64,000 bases of DNA from Lepidurus packardi (taxonomy: Eukaryota; Arthropoda; Branchiopoda; Notostraca; Triopsidae), in NCBI GenBank assembly GCA_023053545.1, contig JAKZAN010000004.1, positions 7,192,001 to 7,256,000 on the forward strand, written 5' to 3'. The notes under the pieces were generated by a model, which saw nothing but the letters and a program-made list of their open reading frames with translations, was not told the DNA's origin and searched no databases. The translations under genes were made by a program, and so were the position numbers. This document shows, in pieces, positions 36,001 through 49,566 of the stretch; the first letter of the stretch is position 1, and each line of letters begins with the position of its first letter.

Positions 36001-39000
36001 TCGGAACTTTCAATACCCGAATCTGCCAATTCCCCATTGTAATTGTTTGCTATGTCGTTTGGGATTGTTTTTTGTCATCTTGGTTCTTTCAATGGTGCTA
36101 AAAGTGCGTCCAATATTCTTGATTAAAACAATTGAATGCGTTCACTTTCTCATAGTACAATTATTTATCAAATTAATCTTTAATTATTAATTTCCTTGTT
36201 TAAAAAATGCATTCTTCAATTAAATGCATTGTTTCGATAATTAATTTTTTATACATTCGTACAAAATAAAAACAATTAATATGAATTAATAAATTACATT
36301 TAGTGTAATACATAATAGTACATTTGTTTAAAGTACTACTTTCCTGTCCTAAATTAATCCTGTCTAGTTTTCAAGCTAAAACTTTTTAGCGAATGAATCA
36401 AGAGAAGATCAAGAATATTGGTTTTCCTGAGTAAAATCGGAGTCAAATAAATCTATATTTCAAAAAAATAATGTTTGGATACTTTTTGAATTTTTATAGT
36501 ATTCAGTTTTTTTCTGGGACAGTTTTATGAGCTAGTTATGATATCGATCTACTTGAACAGATTTTGCCTCTTGTTTCCGTTTGTTTTAACCTCGTGAAGT
36601 TTTAAACTCGTTTTCAGTGTTTTTTTCTGCAATGGATACAAAGTTGTTTTGATCGGGTTCTTCTTGTACCTCGTTCTCGTTTACAGTTCTACCAGAAAGT
36701 AAAACTAGGCCTCCAGAGTTCAACCACGAGACTTTTTGGGCAAGTATTTTTAGTGAGTAGTAATAAGAAGGCCCCATTAACAATTCGGCTTCTAGTAACA
36801 ATCTAAGTGAAGGTTGTTCCTGTTCAGTCAGTCGGAAAATTCGAGTTTTTCTAACTTAAGCTGCCTCCTTTACCGCGGAAAAATATCTTCCCCGTATCAA
36901 AACGAAAAGATCAGGGTTTTGAGACCAAAAGGGAAGATTCAATCTGAACTTCACAAGTAAACAGATCCCAGGCGCTAAAAGCTGAGAGAATCTGGATCCG
37001 GAGTACGGACGTTCCAAAAGATTGTAACCAAAACCGGGGGCGAGAAAGGACTTTCCAGCTCGAAGGTAACTCGCGTTCACTGTCCCCGTTACCTAGAGTC
37101 AACATAAAAAGAATAAATTTCCTCCCCTTTGATCCAGGTACTCCTCGAAACCGCCTATTGTCAGCAATTCGCAAAATCCACACCTGACGGTCACTAGGTT
37201 ATAAGTTTTCTGCGAGAATCATCCCGGCGAGGGTTCAGTAAGCCAAAGTCATTTAGAGAGTACGAGACATCTTTGCCATCACAAAGTAAGGGAGAAAGGT
37301 CCCCTTTTTCCCTTTATGAGGTCAATTAGCCATGCCTTAACATTCAACATTCAACTCCAGATGATAGGTTAAGTTTTGAAGATTTTTCTTTTTACTTGAA
37401 ATAGGAAAATGTGCCAAAACGTGACGCCTTACATTGCTAATTGTTCTGATGCAGTACACGGTTAGTTACCATAATAAAATATACAAAATAAATACATGGC
37501 AAAAGAGGAGAAATCCTTAGGTTAGTTCAGGTGTGATAAACAGTAATAAACGTGTCGATTGCGCCACAATTTGAGCTAAAATCCACGAAAACAGTCCCTT
37601 GGCATATCAAAGCGCAAAATTGCTTCCCCTCACGATCATTTTCGTTCTATTTATGGTCCTTTTTTCTCGTTCTCTCTTCTAACGTAAATCGTAACTGAAT
37701 AAGTGCGACGTGATATAGTATATAGACACATTGCTTTAGGCTTCCATAAAGTGCAAGGATACTATTTTGAATTTTGTTTTTCTTACTTTCTGGACGAAAA
37801 CTAGCACAATGCCCGCTGATAACCTTCCTCCCGTTAACACTTTCGGCCATGGCCAGTGAAGCCATCCTTGGTGTATAGCTATACGCATAAAACAATGGGC
37901 ACAGCCAGCTTCGCCACTTCTTCATTGCAGCCCAGTAATATTTATAGATTTTAGTCTTTATTACCATGTAACGGTAATCTTCCAATTTGGCGCTTTTGCT
38001 GAAACACATTTTCGTAATTTTACATTAGGCTAACAATTTTAAGCAAAAATCAGCTTTCATTTTTAGCAAAACCTAGAACATTACGCAGTAATGAAAAGAA
38101 TAGACTGTTGTTAATCTTAGATTGAAATGTGCTTAAAAATGTTCACTTTTCTAAGCATTTGCTCTGTGTTAACGGTAAGGTAACGGCGTCAACGGTTCGA
38201 TGCAGCATGGCCAGAGTTGTAAAGCGTAAAAGAAGACGAGAGCGAAAAGAAGAGGAAAGCCAAAAGCATGTTGTTGCGTTTTGCCGGCTCTGTTTATGCT
38301 CTAACCAACCTGCCAGGTAGAACTGGAAAGTAGACCAACGTCCTCTGACGACCCTCAAACACTTTGGTCTTCTTTTTCTTTTCCCGTTTTAAAATCGTAT
38401 CATTACATACCAGATACAACAACCAGGCACGACCGCAACGAGGGTCCCAAAAAGAAGACAAAAAAGAACCAGAGCCAAGTCCAAGGTAACCAACCTCGCA
38501 AGAATAAACTTGGCAATCAGCTTGACTCCTTTTTGGTCCGTTTTTATGTACAACCAATCGACCTTCTGTGAGTCAATATCACTCCGGATCACTTTTTCTT
38601 TGAATCGAAATCTTTCTTCTCGATTATTGAATTTACAAAAAGAGAATGCGAAACAAAGCCCAATTGAGCAATATTTTGGCGAACTTTCAAGTTGTCCCAA
38701 GTAATGCATTCGCCAAAAGTGTCCGTTTTGTCGCAATTTTCTAAATTTCCCCCCTTCCCCTGGTTACTATGTCGTGACCCTGTCCCTGAATTTCCAAAGA
38801 CATTTGGCCAGGAAACGTGAAACTGACAATTCCTTTCTTGCTAATTTCATCGCGGATCCAGTATATTTCACACCAATAATTCTGAAGGGCGTTGCGTTGA
38901 TGTCACGTACAGCCGGGACGCCAGAAGTGCCATGCTCTCATTACCTAGCACACTTCCTTTCCTCTAATTAACCCCTTTGTAGGTACCAAGTAGCAGCAAA

Positions 39001-41169
39001 AATCCAAACCACCATTTTTTATGGGGTATACACAGTACATGCTGTCCTCATTGCAGAATCCTTTTGCGGTTAATGATTTGTCTTGAAACACGTCCTTTTT
39101 TTGTAGCTAAAGTCACCGCAGCTGTTGGATATTCGTTGGTATGATTGTACGAACCAGGAAGAAAAAAAAGCCTGGAAAAGGAGCCTTATGGACTGGACTC
39201 CTTAACAAGTATTTGCAGCCTAAACCAACAGTTAAATGACGAAAGAACAAGTTGATATTCATGAAACCAAGATGGAATTGTCTTTTTTTTTAGTAAGAAA
39301 TAAGGTACACATGTATAGGGTAAGATCCGAAGTAGAACAACGACCGAGAATACCCTTCTGTTCTTCGTCATCGAAAGTATTCCATGGAAGGCCTGAAGCA
39401 GCTTTTGGGGAATGCACCACGCCATGTGGAATACATAATGAAGCAGAGGAACCCGGCTGTAGCGTATACATACGGTCAAGCCTGTATACGGCACGTCACC
39501 TAATTTTTCATAATTTTTGGGCAGATGTATATTTTTGACTGGAGTTCCTTTGCTAAAGAAAGTAAATTTTGTGCTAAATAAAAATTTTCTGGTATATTTG
39601 TTATGGTGAAACCAGGAGAAAAGAGGGAAGATAGTCTTCATACCAAATACTGAAAGGGAATTTGGATTCAGGAAGAACTAATTAGGGTTGATTAGAACGT
39701 AAGCTAATGTTTTGGCGTTTGGGGGTAAGAAGGTAGAGGGAAAACTGGTAAAAAATGGGACAGATAGGGATTAAGTAGGCTTTAAGTGCCAGGACCTTTG
39801 CTAATGAAATTTCGGAGAAACAATCGAGGTAAATTTTACATTTTTATTCCTTTCACTTCTCTGTAATTGTAATTAGAAAAGGGCAAATTGAAGGTTTGGG
39901 CCTGATGAAAGGCATCTCGATAGCATCGTTACATCTGACCTTGGCCCTCCGAAGTGTCATTGCACGTAGACAACCACACAAGTGGACTGAGCCAGTTCAC
40001 TAATCCGATTCGCCCATCGAACTTTGTTTGGAAAGTTATTTGTTCAGCAATATAGCATTGTGTTTAAAAAGATTTTTAAAGAAAAAAAAAGATTTTTTAA
40101 AAAAAATTTTGCCTTTTTTTGCACGTATTCCGCTTTGAATGGCTAGTTTACTTGGAAGAGACTTTCCCCGTTGCTGAGTCAAACATTCTGACTATACTTC
40201 CGGTCACTTCCTGTGTGGGAAAGTATAATTCTTGTTAATTGCCATATCTGATATTTGTTTTTGCTAACTCTCCTCAGGAACATTTCTGGATTGTAGGTTC
40301 GTATTCCTTGCTTGTTGAACTGCTATATTTGACTGATATTGCGAAAATTCCAAGTACGCCTCTACGGTCGTAATTTATTTAACGGGTACAATTGATCTTT
40401 CATTTCATCATTGTAGGAGATTATCGTAAATAACGGTAGCGATTAAAGGAGCTGTACTGGTTTTGCTCGCAAGTAAAAGGTTGGAATTATTGCGTCTAAG
40501 TTACGTTGACACGGCATTGTTACCGTTATGTGACCCCTGTACAATACACTGAAGACGACCAGGTACCCATGAAGTGCAGCAAAGCAAAAAGTACTTACAG
40601 TACGCTGGGAAAGGGTATATACGCTTTGGTTGTAAAAAAAAGGTTAACTCAGTGGGAGTTTTTCGAGGTGTAGGTATGGCATGGCTGGAAGGTGTAGTTT
40701 TGCCTTTTGCCTGACTCAAAAGCTCAGCCCCATGGGCCCCAGCCAGGTAAACTTCTGCTTTTAGTATTGAGAACGAGAAGGCCGCTGCCCCATGCTCTAG
40801 GTATCAGACTCATTCCAGCCATCCAACCTGACAGACGTGTTTATTTAAATGTGGTTGCTTCAACGTTTTTGCCCCATCCTCAACCAGTGTTATCGACTTT
40901 TGGGTTACAAAACTTATTTGTTACAAGGTTTTGAGCGAAAAAGTGTTTAAGGATTTAAAACACAATTTTCCTAAAGTGAAGGAAGTCTTTTCCTGTGTTA
41001 CTATGTTCCAGTTGTGTGAACGTGGACAAGTTTAAAAAAATCGTACAGTTCTGGGATTTTACCTCCCGTCTTGGATAACTTTTGCTGAATTCCTGGCTCA
41101 CCTTGGCATTGGTTTAACCAAGGTGTCCAAAATTCTTGGTTTGTCACCGTGGACTTGTTAATCGTCAAG

Positions 41170-41235
41170 CTGCCTCCCGCATCCGTTAATCGTTTCCATG
41201 CCGAAGTGGGCAGCGATTCAGCTCCCGCTCAGCAG
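41170..41235 (+). other. Candidate upstream coding exon of Blimp-1
   Basis: The stretch reads KLPPASVNRFHAEVGSDSAP followed by AQQ and ends at a good donor (CAG|GTAAGA) in phase 0. The Blimp-1 exon at 45509 opens in phase 0 (SSREEVSEV…), so the two could join. GC-rich codon use resembles nearby exons. The left boundary (CGTCAAG|) lacks a polypyrimidine tract, and the frame is open further upstream. Confidence 0.3.
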
Positions 41236-44200
41236 GTAAGACAAAAAATAGAATAAAAGGACCTTCTCACCCTCTTTTGTTATTTCGTAAAAATCCTTTC
41301 TTTGAAATTACACTGGCTTAGAAGAAGGCCATATTCGGTGGTGGTGCGGTGCGGCAGCAAAAGTATATTGGTTGTTTGGAAGTTGAAAAGTCTGTAAAGG
41401 TCGTTGGTCTCTTTTGATGGTCATGGTCTTCTTTCCTTTGCTGTCTCCGAGTTCTTGCGGCTGGCTATTCATTCAAGGAGACAGACAGATTTCAGGGCAT
41501 GAGCAAGAATACAGCTCGTGGATTGCTCATTGTATTACTCAACAAGGACAAACGAAAAAAACCAGTTGTCTGTTTGCAATATAAAGCGCAGAATTTTTTC
41601 GCTTTCCGTTCTCAATCCACCATCGAGAGCTTTCTTGTTTACTAGTTTTGGAAGCGTGTCCTTTGGGTCGCGGAGAAAACTATACCCACAAAGCTCGTAG
41701 AAGAAAACGTTAACTTTCTCCATTCCCCGGAAGGTATTTTCTGCCCTGTTACGGAAGAGGACATCGGCCTCTTGGGTGAGGACATTTGGCACTAGCTAGG
41801 GAAAATTTCGGGAAAAGCCTATTTTAATGTATAAACCTAAGTTCTGTACAATTATACAAAAATGAGAGGGAACAAGGAAGTGTGATATGTTAGAAAGGGG
41901 AAAAAAGTTCACTTGAACTTTCAAAACAGTGTAGGAACTCGAGAAGGACTTTGGAAGTCAATGCCAGTCGATCAGATCAATAGCCTTCCTGGTTGGGTGC
42001 GTCCAGGAATTTGATAACCTTTTAATTGCCGCATCCTAGGAGATTGTCAAAGTATTCTAAACGTCAGGGAAACCGTTAGTTGTAGTACCAGCGTTTTGAA
42101 TCAAAAGGTGCAAGTAACTGTCTTACAAATTAATACCCTTACCACGCCTAGGGTAGAAGGCATCCGTGGTATCAACCGTATCCTAACCGTTACGATCATA
42201 CGGTATTGAATTTTTAAGTATATACATATCTCTAATGTTTAGGTCATTCGATGGTATGTGAACAGTGTAACCGAAAAGGAGAGGAAGTTGTATAGACACT
42301 AGAGTTTGCTTTTTTGATGAGGAGTCTTGGAACTTCCGCTGTAACTGTTCCAAATGAACTTGGTCTCACGTGGACCTTTTCATACTTTTATGCAGCAATG
42401 CTGTCATCTGGCCAAGGTTGGTGCTTGCACCTGGAAGTAAAATGGTATGTCATAGGTAGGGAGCAAAGATGGAAAAAAAGGCAAGAGCTGAACCCCCCTA
42501 AAAGAGCGGTTTTTGGCCTATGTGTCGGCATCGGTCGTTCTTGGTCGTTGACCTGTGTCGAAGGCCAAGGCTCTCTTATAGCTGTCCTTTTATAATTTCC
42601 ACGAGATTATGAGTAATTTCAGTCACGAGGTGTGGGTTCGTAACCGTCTCATTTCTCGTTTTTGGCTCTTTGCTCATGCATTAAAGACGAAGAGACTACT
42701 GCCCACGTTCTCCGAGCTTCTGTCATTCAAGATTCAACAATGGAATCTGGTACATAGACATGTTTGTCTCATTGCTTGTCAACCTTTCGCGCAATATTGC
42801 GTTTGGGTTAGCTGTACAATGCGTAATTTCCCCGCGACTCTTAGGTTGCACTGCAGGAAGGGGAAATGTGGTAACGGTTAGAAATTTTCAGGGTTAAGAG
42901 TCTTTGGTTGTAGGGATAAGGGGGGATAAAACGTGTTATTCTGTTTGTCGGATTTTAGACGTTAAAAAGGGATAGCTGAATTGTATATTACCGACTAACC
43001 GTTGGGCATTTTTCGTTTTGGACGAAAAGTGGCACTGAAGATGTTTGGTAGGGTGACTTAGGGTGGGTACTTCAATTGACTTGGCCGTGGATCTAGGAAG
43101 TGGATAGGCCGTTGTACTTGTAGACGGGGAAGCGCATGGTAAAATGGGCTCGAATGGACGTTGGCTTTCATCAGGAAGAATAACACACGTTAGATATACG
43201 AACCGCACGCAGGTAAAAATCCGAGGGCAACGACCGGCCAAGGCCTTGCCATGCTAGGATGGCCATTGGAATAGTACAGCATGGACTTCCTTAAACTGGC
43301 AATGTCGCGGCAGGGAGAGCAGAAAGAAACGAGAATGAAGCCACGCCTCTGGGGTAGCTACCTGTGGAAGGTAGGGAGCAGAAGTTTCCTGTTTTTCTGG
43401 TTACCAAATCTTTTCGCCAGAAAGTGCTGTGGCCGTAGTGACACAGTCCCAGAGGCAATCCGGGGTTTTTGGTTCTTGAAGGAACGAGAACCCAACCGTG
43501 GCAGTATGGTTGTTGTGTGAGATGGTAATGAGGTAACATCCTCTGCTCTACATCCCATAATATGAGCACCTCTGCAGGTGAACGAACTTTGTGGAAAAGG
43601 CAAGCTAGATATCCCCTCCCCCTTTTTAACTTCACATGCACGAATTCGTTCTCGCTCTCATTTTGCAGAAATAATGACGCAAGTCATCCTAGCTCTGTTT
43701 TGCAAAAATATATTCTTCGGTATGGCAATTTCCGTTAAGGATGAATCATTGTCGAATCTTATTATTTTCTTCTGCGAATAATAACCTAATTCACATGCAT
43801 ATATGTACTTCGTATAGGTCTGAATTCATCTATAAAGATTGAAACTGCTTTTTAGATTCAAAATTTTGTTGTTGAAAATTTTGTTGTGATTTTTTTTTCA
43901 AAATTACCAAGATTTCAATTTCAAGATTTCATATGTGTGGTAAACACATCTAGTTTAAATTAAAATTCGGGGGATAATAAAGTGGACTAAACGAGTTACA
44001 GTTCTATATATCAGGATAAAGGGGACGTTTCATTCTGCTTTTCGAAGTGCTCCTTAAGTTTTTTGTCTAAGCTCCTCCCTCTTCACCTTCCGTCCTACTC
44101 CGCTTAAAGGATGAGGCCAAATACATCTTCCATGGTAGCAGTTGCAAGTCCAAGACCTACTTTAAAACTGTGTCGAAGTTTGATTATAGCTGCTGCCGAC

Positions 44201-45508
44201 TGTTTTAACACAAATCTCGACCACATCGAAATACATATATACTTTACCACCAGCTTTACCACTCCTTTTTCCCACCTTAATTTATTCCCTCGTTCCTCTA
44301 ATCAAAATTCAATGGAAAATGAAAAGTGTGTAGATCAAAGCTACACATGGGAAAGGTTCACCTGGGTTTTTGACGATGTTCAAGTCCTCCCGAATGCGTA
44401 ACTCTTGAGCAAGCAATATTTAAAAAATGTAAATAAGACTTTTAAAAATGAGGAGAAAGGGAAACGAAGGGAAAAGTATACACCAGCTTTCTTGTATATA
44501 AGAAGAGGATTTTGTTAAGCTATTCTTTTACCTTTGGGGTCACGTCCATAAAGCGTTTAAGTTTGGGGAAAGCAACAGCGAACAACGGGGCAAGGGGAAG
44601 AAGACAAGAAGCGTTTAGGCTCCGTCCAAAATAACTTGTATGCTAAATACGCAGAATCCCGTTGGATTTCCAGAAAGTGGCTTATTGACCATCCCCAGGC
44701 CTGAACCCATCCGACAAAACGACCATTGACCTGTCTCGCTCCCGTACACTTCCACGGATCGTCGTCCCTTCTTAAAGGGGTCCACTGACCTGACTTGAAG
44801 GATTCACCTTCCTTGCCCTTGTCGAGCAAACAAAATAAAAACATCTCCTTATTGAGCAAATGGGTTTATTTCTGGAGTTTGCAGCAAAAACAGTTTTGAG
44901 AAGCTAAATTGGGAATTTTTAGATTCACTACTTTTGTATGATTCAATGTTTGAGTGATGAAGGTAAGCAGACAAATAAGGATAACAAGTAAAGCTCTGGT
45001 GTAGAGTACGCAATGCCTAGGTCAATATGCGGTGAGGGCTTTATGAGAATGCCATATATCGATCCAGTTGTGAGTCTAGCCCCGTGAAACAAAAGAAAAA
45101 AAAGCCGACCATGCCGACTCTGTATCGTTACATTGGGGTTTAGTGGTATAAGGTCCACGTCGGCGTCGTAGACGGCATCTTGACAACACTTTTCTGTATT
45201 TCTGTGTGACTTTTTAAGTCAAGGTCGCGTTTCGCTGGGCAGACCCAATTAGTGTCCACTTCCCTATGCCAATGTCAGGTTGTGTTTGCGTGCTCAGCTG
45301 TCGAGTGGTACTATGTCAAATGATTCTACCCATCAATTCAGATAACGTGTGCGTTACAGTACGTCCCTTTCTTGTACATGGTAAAGAAGATCATGATAAA
45401 AAATCATCAAATATAATTGGAGTCTTTGATTGAAATTTGTTTTGTTAATGTTTTAACAAAACAAAAAAAAATAAAAATGTTTATGTTTTGTTTTTGTTTT
45501 ATTTGCAG

Positions 45509-48500
45509 AGTTCACGTGAAGAGGTGAGTGAAGTAGCCACTGCAGGCTCTTCGGACCGATCTTTACCAGATCATGATTCGCGGGTTCCTTTGAGCCACTC
45601 CAACACGAATAGCAGAATGGAGGAAGGCACGTGGGATTACTCCAATGTGGCTGAAGAGGAGTTTGAACAGCTAGCAGTGTACTTGGTCCCTGATGCGCCG
45701 TGCGAATCAGGAAATCCTAATCGCGCCGAAAATTCCTTACCTCGCAATTTGGTGCTGAAACCCTCCCAAGCGCTTTCTGATGTAAGTTTTCCTTTGCTCG
45801 TTTCCGTCCGCTTTACTTACTTTTGCAGTGCTGCTTAATTGCTAAAATTCTCGTGTTTTTGGAATACAGGTGATGGGTGTGTGGAGCACAGATTACATTC
45901 CCCGAGGTACCCGATTTGGCCCTTTGACTGGTGATATTTACGCGAAGGATAGCGTGCCCAAAACTGCCAACAGGAAATACTTCTGGAGAGTAAGTCATGT
46001 CACTGAGACATCGTACGTGTTATGAATAGTTTCTAAGGGTTTTTTTTTCGTTTTCTGCTCTCCTAATAGGTTTACAACAACAACGAGTTGTACTACTATG
46101 TTGATGGATACAACATGAGTAAAGCTAATTGGATGCGCTATGTGAACCCTGCTTACTCTTCAGAATCGCAGAACTTGATTGCCTGTCAGTACAAGATGAA
46201 CATTTATTTTTACACCATCAAACCCATCTTGCCCCATCAAGAACTACTCGTCTGGTATTGCCGAGAGTTTGCCGAGCGCTTGAACTATCCCATAACAGGG
46301 GATTTGATGCTGCAGCGGATACGGCAACAAGTGCAAAGCAATCCGCCGACCAGCGACACGCCAGACCAATCCACCTCTGCCCCAGTTTCTTTGGTCTCGC
46401 CTCGTGGCGAGAAACGACGCGCTACCAGTCCAGACTCTTCCGTCCGTGTTCGCCCCGCTACCAGTTTGTATACCGCCGCCCCACCCACGTTACTCATGGT
46501 CAAAGCTCACAGTCATCATCATCAACAACCAACACACAGCCATCATCAACATCACCAGCCCAGCGAATCATATTCATCGCTAAAAGCCTTACATTCACCC
46601 ACCAATCTGCCTTCACCTTCCTCCCGGAAGGAACATAGCTCAGTCTTGCACTCGCCAGGAGGCTCTTCTGTCATGTCCAACAAGGATTTGCATTCACCGG
46701 GGTCCAGCAGCACTGCTTCCATGAAGGAAAGCCATGAACGGGGGAAACTCACCCCAACCACTGAAGGCTCCGTCCGTTCCGTCCGCTCGGATGAAGGTTA
46801 CCACAGCCATGGGTACCACGATGATCCACTGACCCCACCGGAGGACAGCAGCGATTCCGACGACAATGACAATAACTACGTGTTGGATTTTAGCAAAAAA
46901 CCTGTGCTCGAAACCTCCCCCGCCAGTCCTCCCCATTCTCTGTCCTCCAAGCCCAGCGCCGCAGAGGAACAAGACCATCGTGAGGACGAAGACGAGTTCC
47001 ACACACTTCAAAATGAATACCGTAAAGTCAAAATCAAAATGCCCAAGGCGTACCATTACAGGACCCAACACAGTGAAGAACGTGAAGCCATGCCGTCAGT
47101 CATCCAAACTGCAACATCGTCATCACGCTGCGAACGGGTTACACCCGAATTGGTAATCCATCCCGCTTCACCTATTGTCGTCCCTTCCAGTCCCAGTCCT
47201 CCTCCTACACATTCCGGCGTCCTTTCCGCGGCCTACGCGCGCCGCTACTCTCCCTTGTTAGAACACCCGCCACGAGATTTTCCGACTTCCCCGCGACATA
47301 CGAGTGTTCCCGCTGCGGATTTACGTCACGAAGAAGCTATGGAGTGGAGTGCCCCGGCGTCGTCCACTTCCGCGGCTCCGTCCAGCCAGGACGAAAGATA
47401 TTCCGCTTTCAAGCATTACGAAAGTATTGGCGCAACAACCCGAGGGCGTAGTCAGTCCCCGCCATTGCGTCCGCCGCTCATCAGCTGCAATGGAAGTATT
47501 TTGGAAAGTATCTTGCTACGCAAGTTGGGCAATGAGCGAGAAGGACCAGAAGGTCTGCGCCGAGAGTATTACAAAGAGGTTTCCTACCGCGAGACCTATA
47601 AAGAAGCTGTCCAAGTCATTGTAGCCAACGAAAGCTACCCCAAGCCAGACTCGGCTAGTTCTACGGCACACGAGCGCGATTGTGCGTCCCCAGACACTCC
47701 CTATCCGACGTACAACAAGTACTGGTACAACCCTTTGCAAGCCGAGTACCGTGGCAGTCATGGTGGATCAGGGGAATGCGTGGATCGCGCCGGAAGTCCT
47801 GACCAGGACCATGACAGCGTGGGTCCTTACCAAGCACTCCAATGTAATACGTCACCCCATGGATCTATGTCTCCTACTTCAGGCAGTCCGTCACCCAACG
47901 GCGGGGGTAGCAATGGCGGCCGAGGGTACCGCTCGTTACCTTATCCTCTGAAGAAAAAGGACGGGAAAATGCATTACGAATGCAACATTTGTTACAAGAC
48001 CTTTGGACAACTCTCGAATCTGAAGGTGCACCTACGAACTCACTCAGGTGAACGTCCTTTCAAATGTAACGTCTGCACCAAGAGTTTCACTCAATTGGCG
48101 CACTTGCAAAAACATCACCTGGTACACACAGGGGAGAAGCCCCATCAATGCGACATCTGCAAGAAACGCTTTAGCAGCACATCCAATTTAAAGACGCATC
48201 TGCGGTTGCATTCAGGACAAAAACCGTACGCCTGTGACTTGTGTCCCGCCAAATTCACCCAATTTGTCCACCTCAAGCTCCATAAGAGATTACATACCAA
48301 CGAGCGGCCTTATACGTGCGGTGGATGTCAAAAGAAGTACATCAGCGCTAGCGGTTTAAGGTAAATTACAAATTTAACTTGAAAAATAAAGAAATTTTTT
48401 AATAACGTTGTTTTGTTTTGTTTCGTTTGTTTAGAACGCATTGGAAGACAACGAATTGTAAACCCAGTAGTTTAGAAGAAGAATTGGCGTTGGAGAATTC

Positions 48501-48722
48501 TCCCTCGGATTCTGTCGGCTGCGATTTTAGTGGATCTGATGCAGGTAAATGGATATTAAATCTTTAAAAATTCAAATGAATTGATTATTAATCTAGTGGA
48601 TTATTAATCTTATTTTGGTTAAAATAGGGAGTATGGATAAAGATATGAGCGAAAATAGTATGGATGGAACCTGCATTGATATCGAGCCGCCTATCAAATT
48701 TGCACAACCCAGTCTGGTGTAA
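45509..48722 (+). CDS. Blimp-1: PR domain zinc-finger transcription factor Blimp-1 (PRDM1)
   Basis: Sequence-specific nuclear repressor. The first visible exon starts after TTTATTTGCAG (45508). A plausible start Met is at 45617 ([19 protein letters not shown]), which aligns with the N-terminal region of PRDM1, but the frame is open from 45509 and an upstream exon may add residues. Exons: 45509-45781, 45870-45989, 46070-48360, 48435-48544 and 48628-48722. From Met 45617 this is 2,781 nt, 926 residues. The PR/SET domain contains [45 protein letters not shown] and [18 protein letters not shown] long Ser/Pro/His-rich middle follows. Four C2H2 fingers ([10 protein letters not shown] to KLHKRLH, about 47974-48300) are joined by TGEKP-type linkers, and a fifth is C2HC-like ([18 protein letters not shown]…C). 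The fifth finger is split by the intron at 48361-48434. The acidic C-terminus ends …IKFAQPSLV. Confidence 0.95.
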
Positions 48723-49566
48723 TCATATGATTAAAATTTTGTTATGGGACGCATTTCTTTGGACCTGATGTTTTTTTATATTGTCTATATAAAAAACCCA
48801 CCGAGATTTTTAGTTTGAAGGTAGTTTTTTTTTCGTGCATATCATATATTTACCTTTGACGTCTCCGAAGCCTGTGGCGATGAAATACCGTTTTTTGACA
48901 GAAGGTCCTTATTTTGGTGGGAAGGCATTTAAAGTGGAAGCAATGTATAAAGCCTGGACAATGATCTCAAAAGTGAAAAGGAGAAAGAGAGCAGCGAGGA
49001 AGAAATTGAGCGAAAAAAAAGTTGACTGGTGAAGGGGTCGTGTTCCTTGCTCCTTTTGATTTATGTGCGACACTTGCTCTCGCCAAGAAAAATCCTTGTT
49101 ACCTTGTTAGGCTACTATCAAAAAGTGCCTTTAACGTTTTATGGACCTGCTCTTTGCTAAAAGAAAAGTTTGTTGACAGGCTGGACCTAGCTATGTTTAA
49201 TTTTTTATTATCCCTGTTTCTTTGTTCCCTGGCTAATTTATTTCGTTTGTCTCGTATTTAGTAACTTTATCTATTGTAAATTATGAGATAATTTAAGACA
49301 TCGAGTATGCAGATACTCTACAACAAATAGTGGTTGAAATCAAGCGTTTTGCGTATTTATTACTAAAAATATTCACATATATAAAGAAGAAGTATGTGAC
49401 CAAGTTTTCCTTATTCGATGTTATCTGTGACGTGATTCAAGTATCATCCGGTGGGTGAGTTGGTTTATAACTCGAGCAAGTTATCAGGGATGTAAGGAAA
49501 AAGTCAACCACTGCGTTTTGGCACGCCTTAACGCCAAGTGCTAAAAGAAAATTATAGCAAAACATC
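48723..49566. other. Blimp-1 3' UTR and intergenic region
   Basis: AT-rich sequence with small open frames that lack splice context or domains. I see no gene between the Blimp-1 stop and the next start codon at 49567. Confidence 0.5.

Larger units (their letters stand above)
32740..45508. other. 12.8-kb largely non-coding stretch upstream of Blimp-1
   Basis: AT-rich sequence with many short homopolymers and no recognisable protein domain on either strand. It most likely contains the Blimp-1 promoter, 5' exon(s) and first intron(s). Two weak exon candidates are listed separately (32995-33053 and about 41170-41235). The 36150-36320 segment is particularly AT-rich. No mobile element with ends could be delimited by eye. 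Confidence 0.5.

Noticed and set aside
37647-38009. 120-codon minus-strand frame in the region upstream of Blimp-1
   Set aside because: No domain, average composition of non-coding DNA, no splice partners.
42936-43241. 101-codon minus-strand frame with a Pro/Ser-rich stretch
   Set aside because: No homology I recognise and no supporting signals; single open frames of this size are expected in 12 kb.
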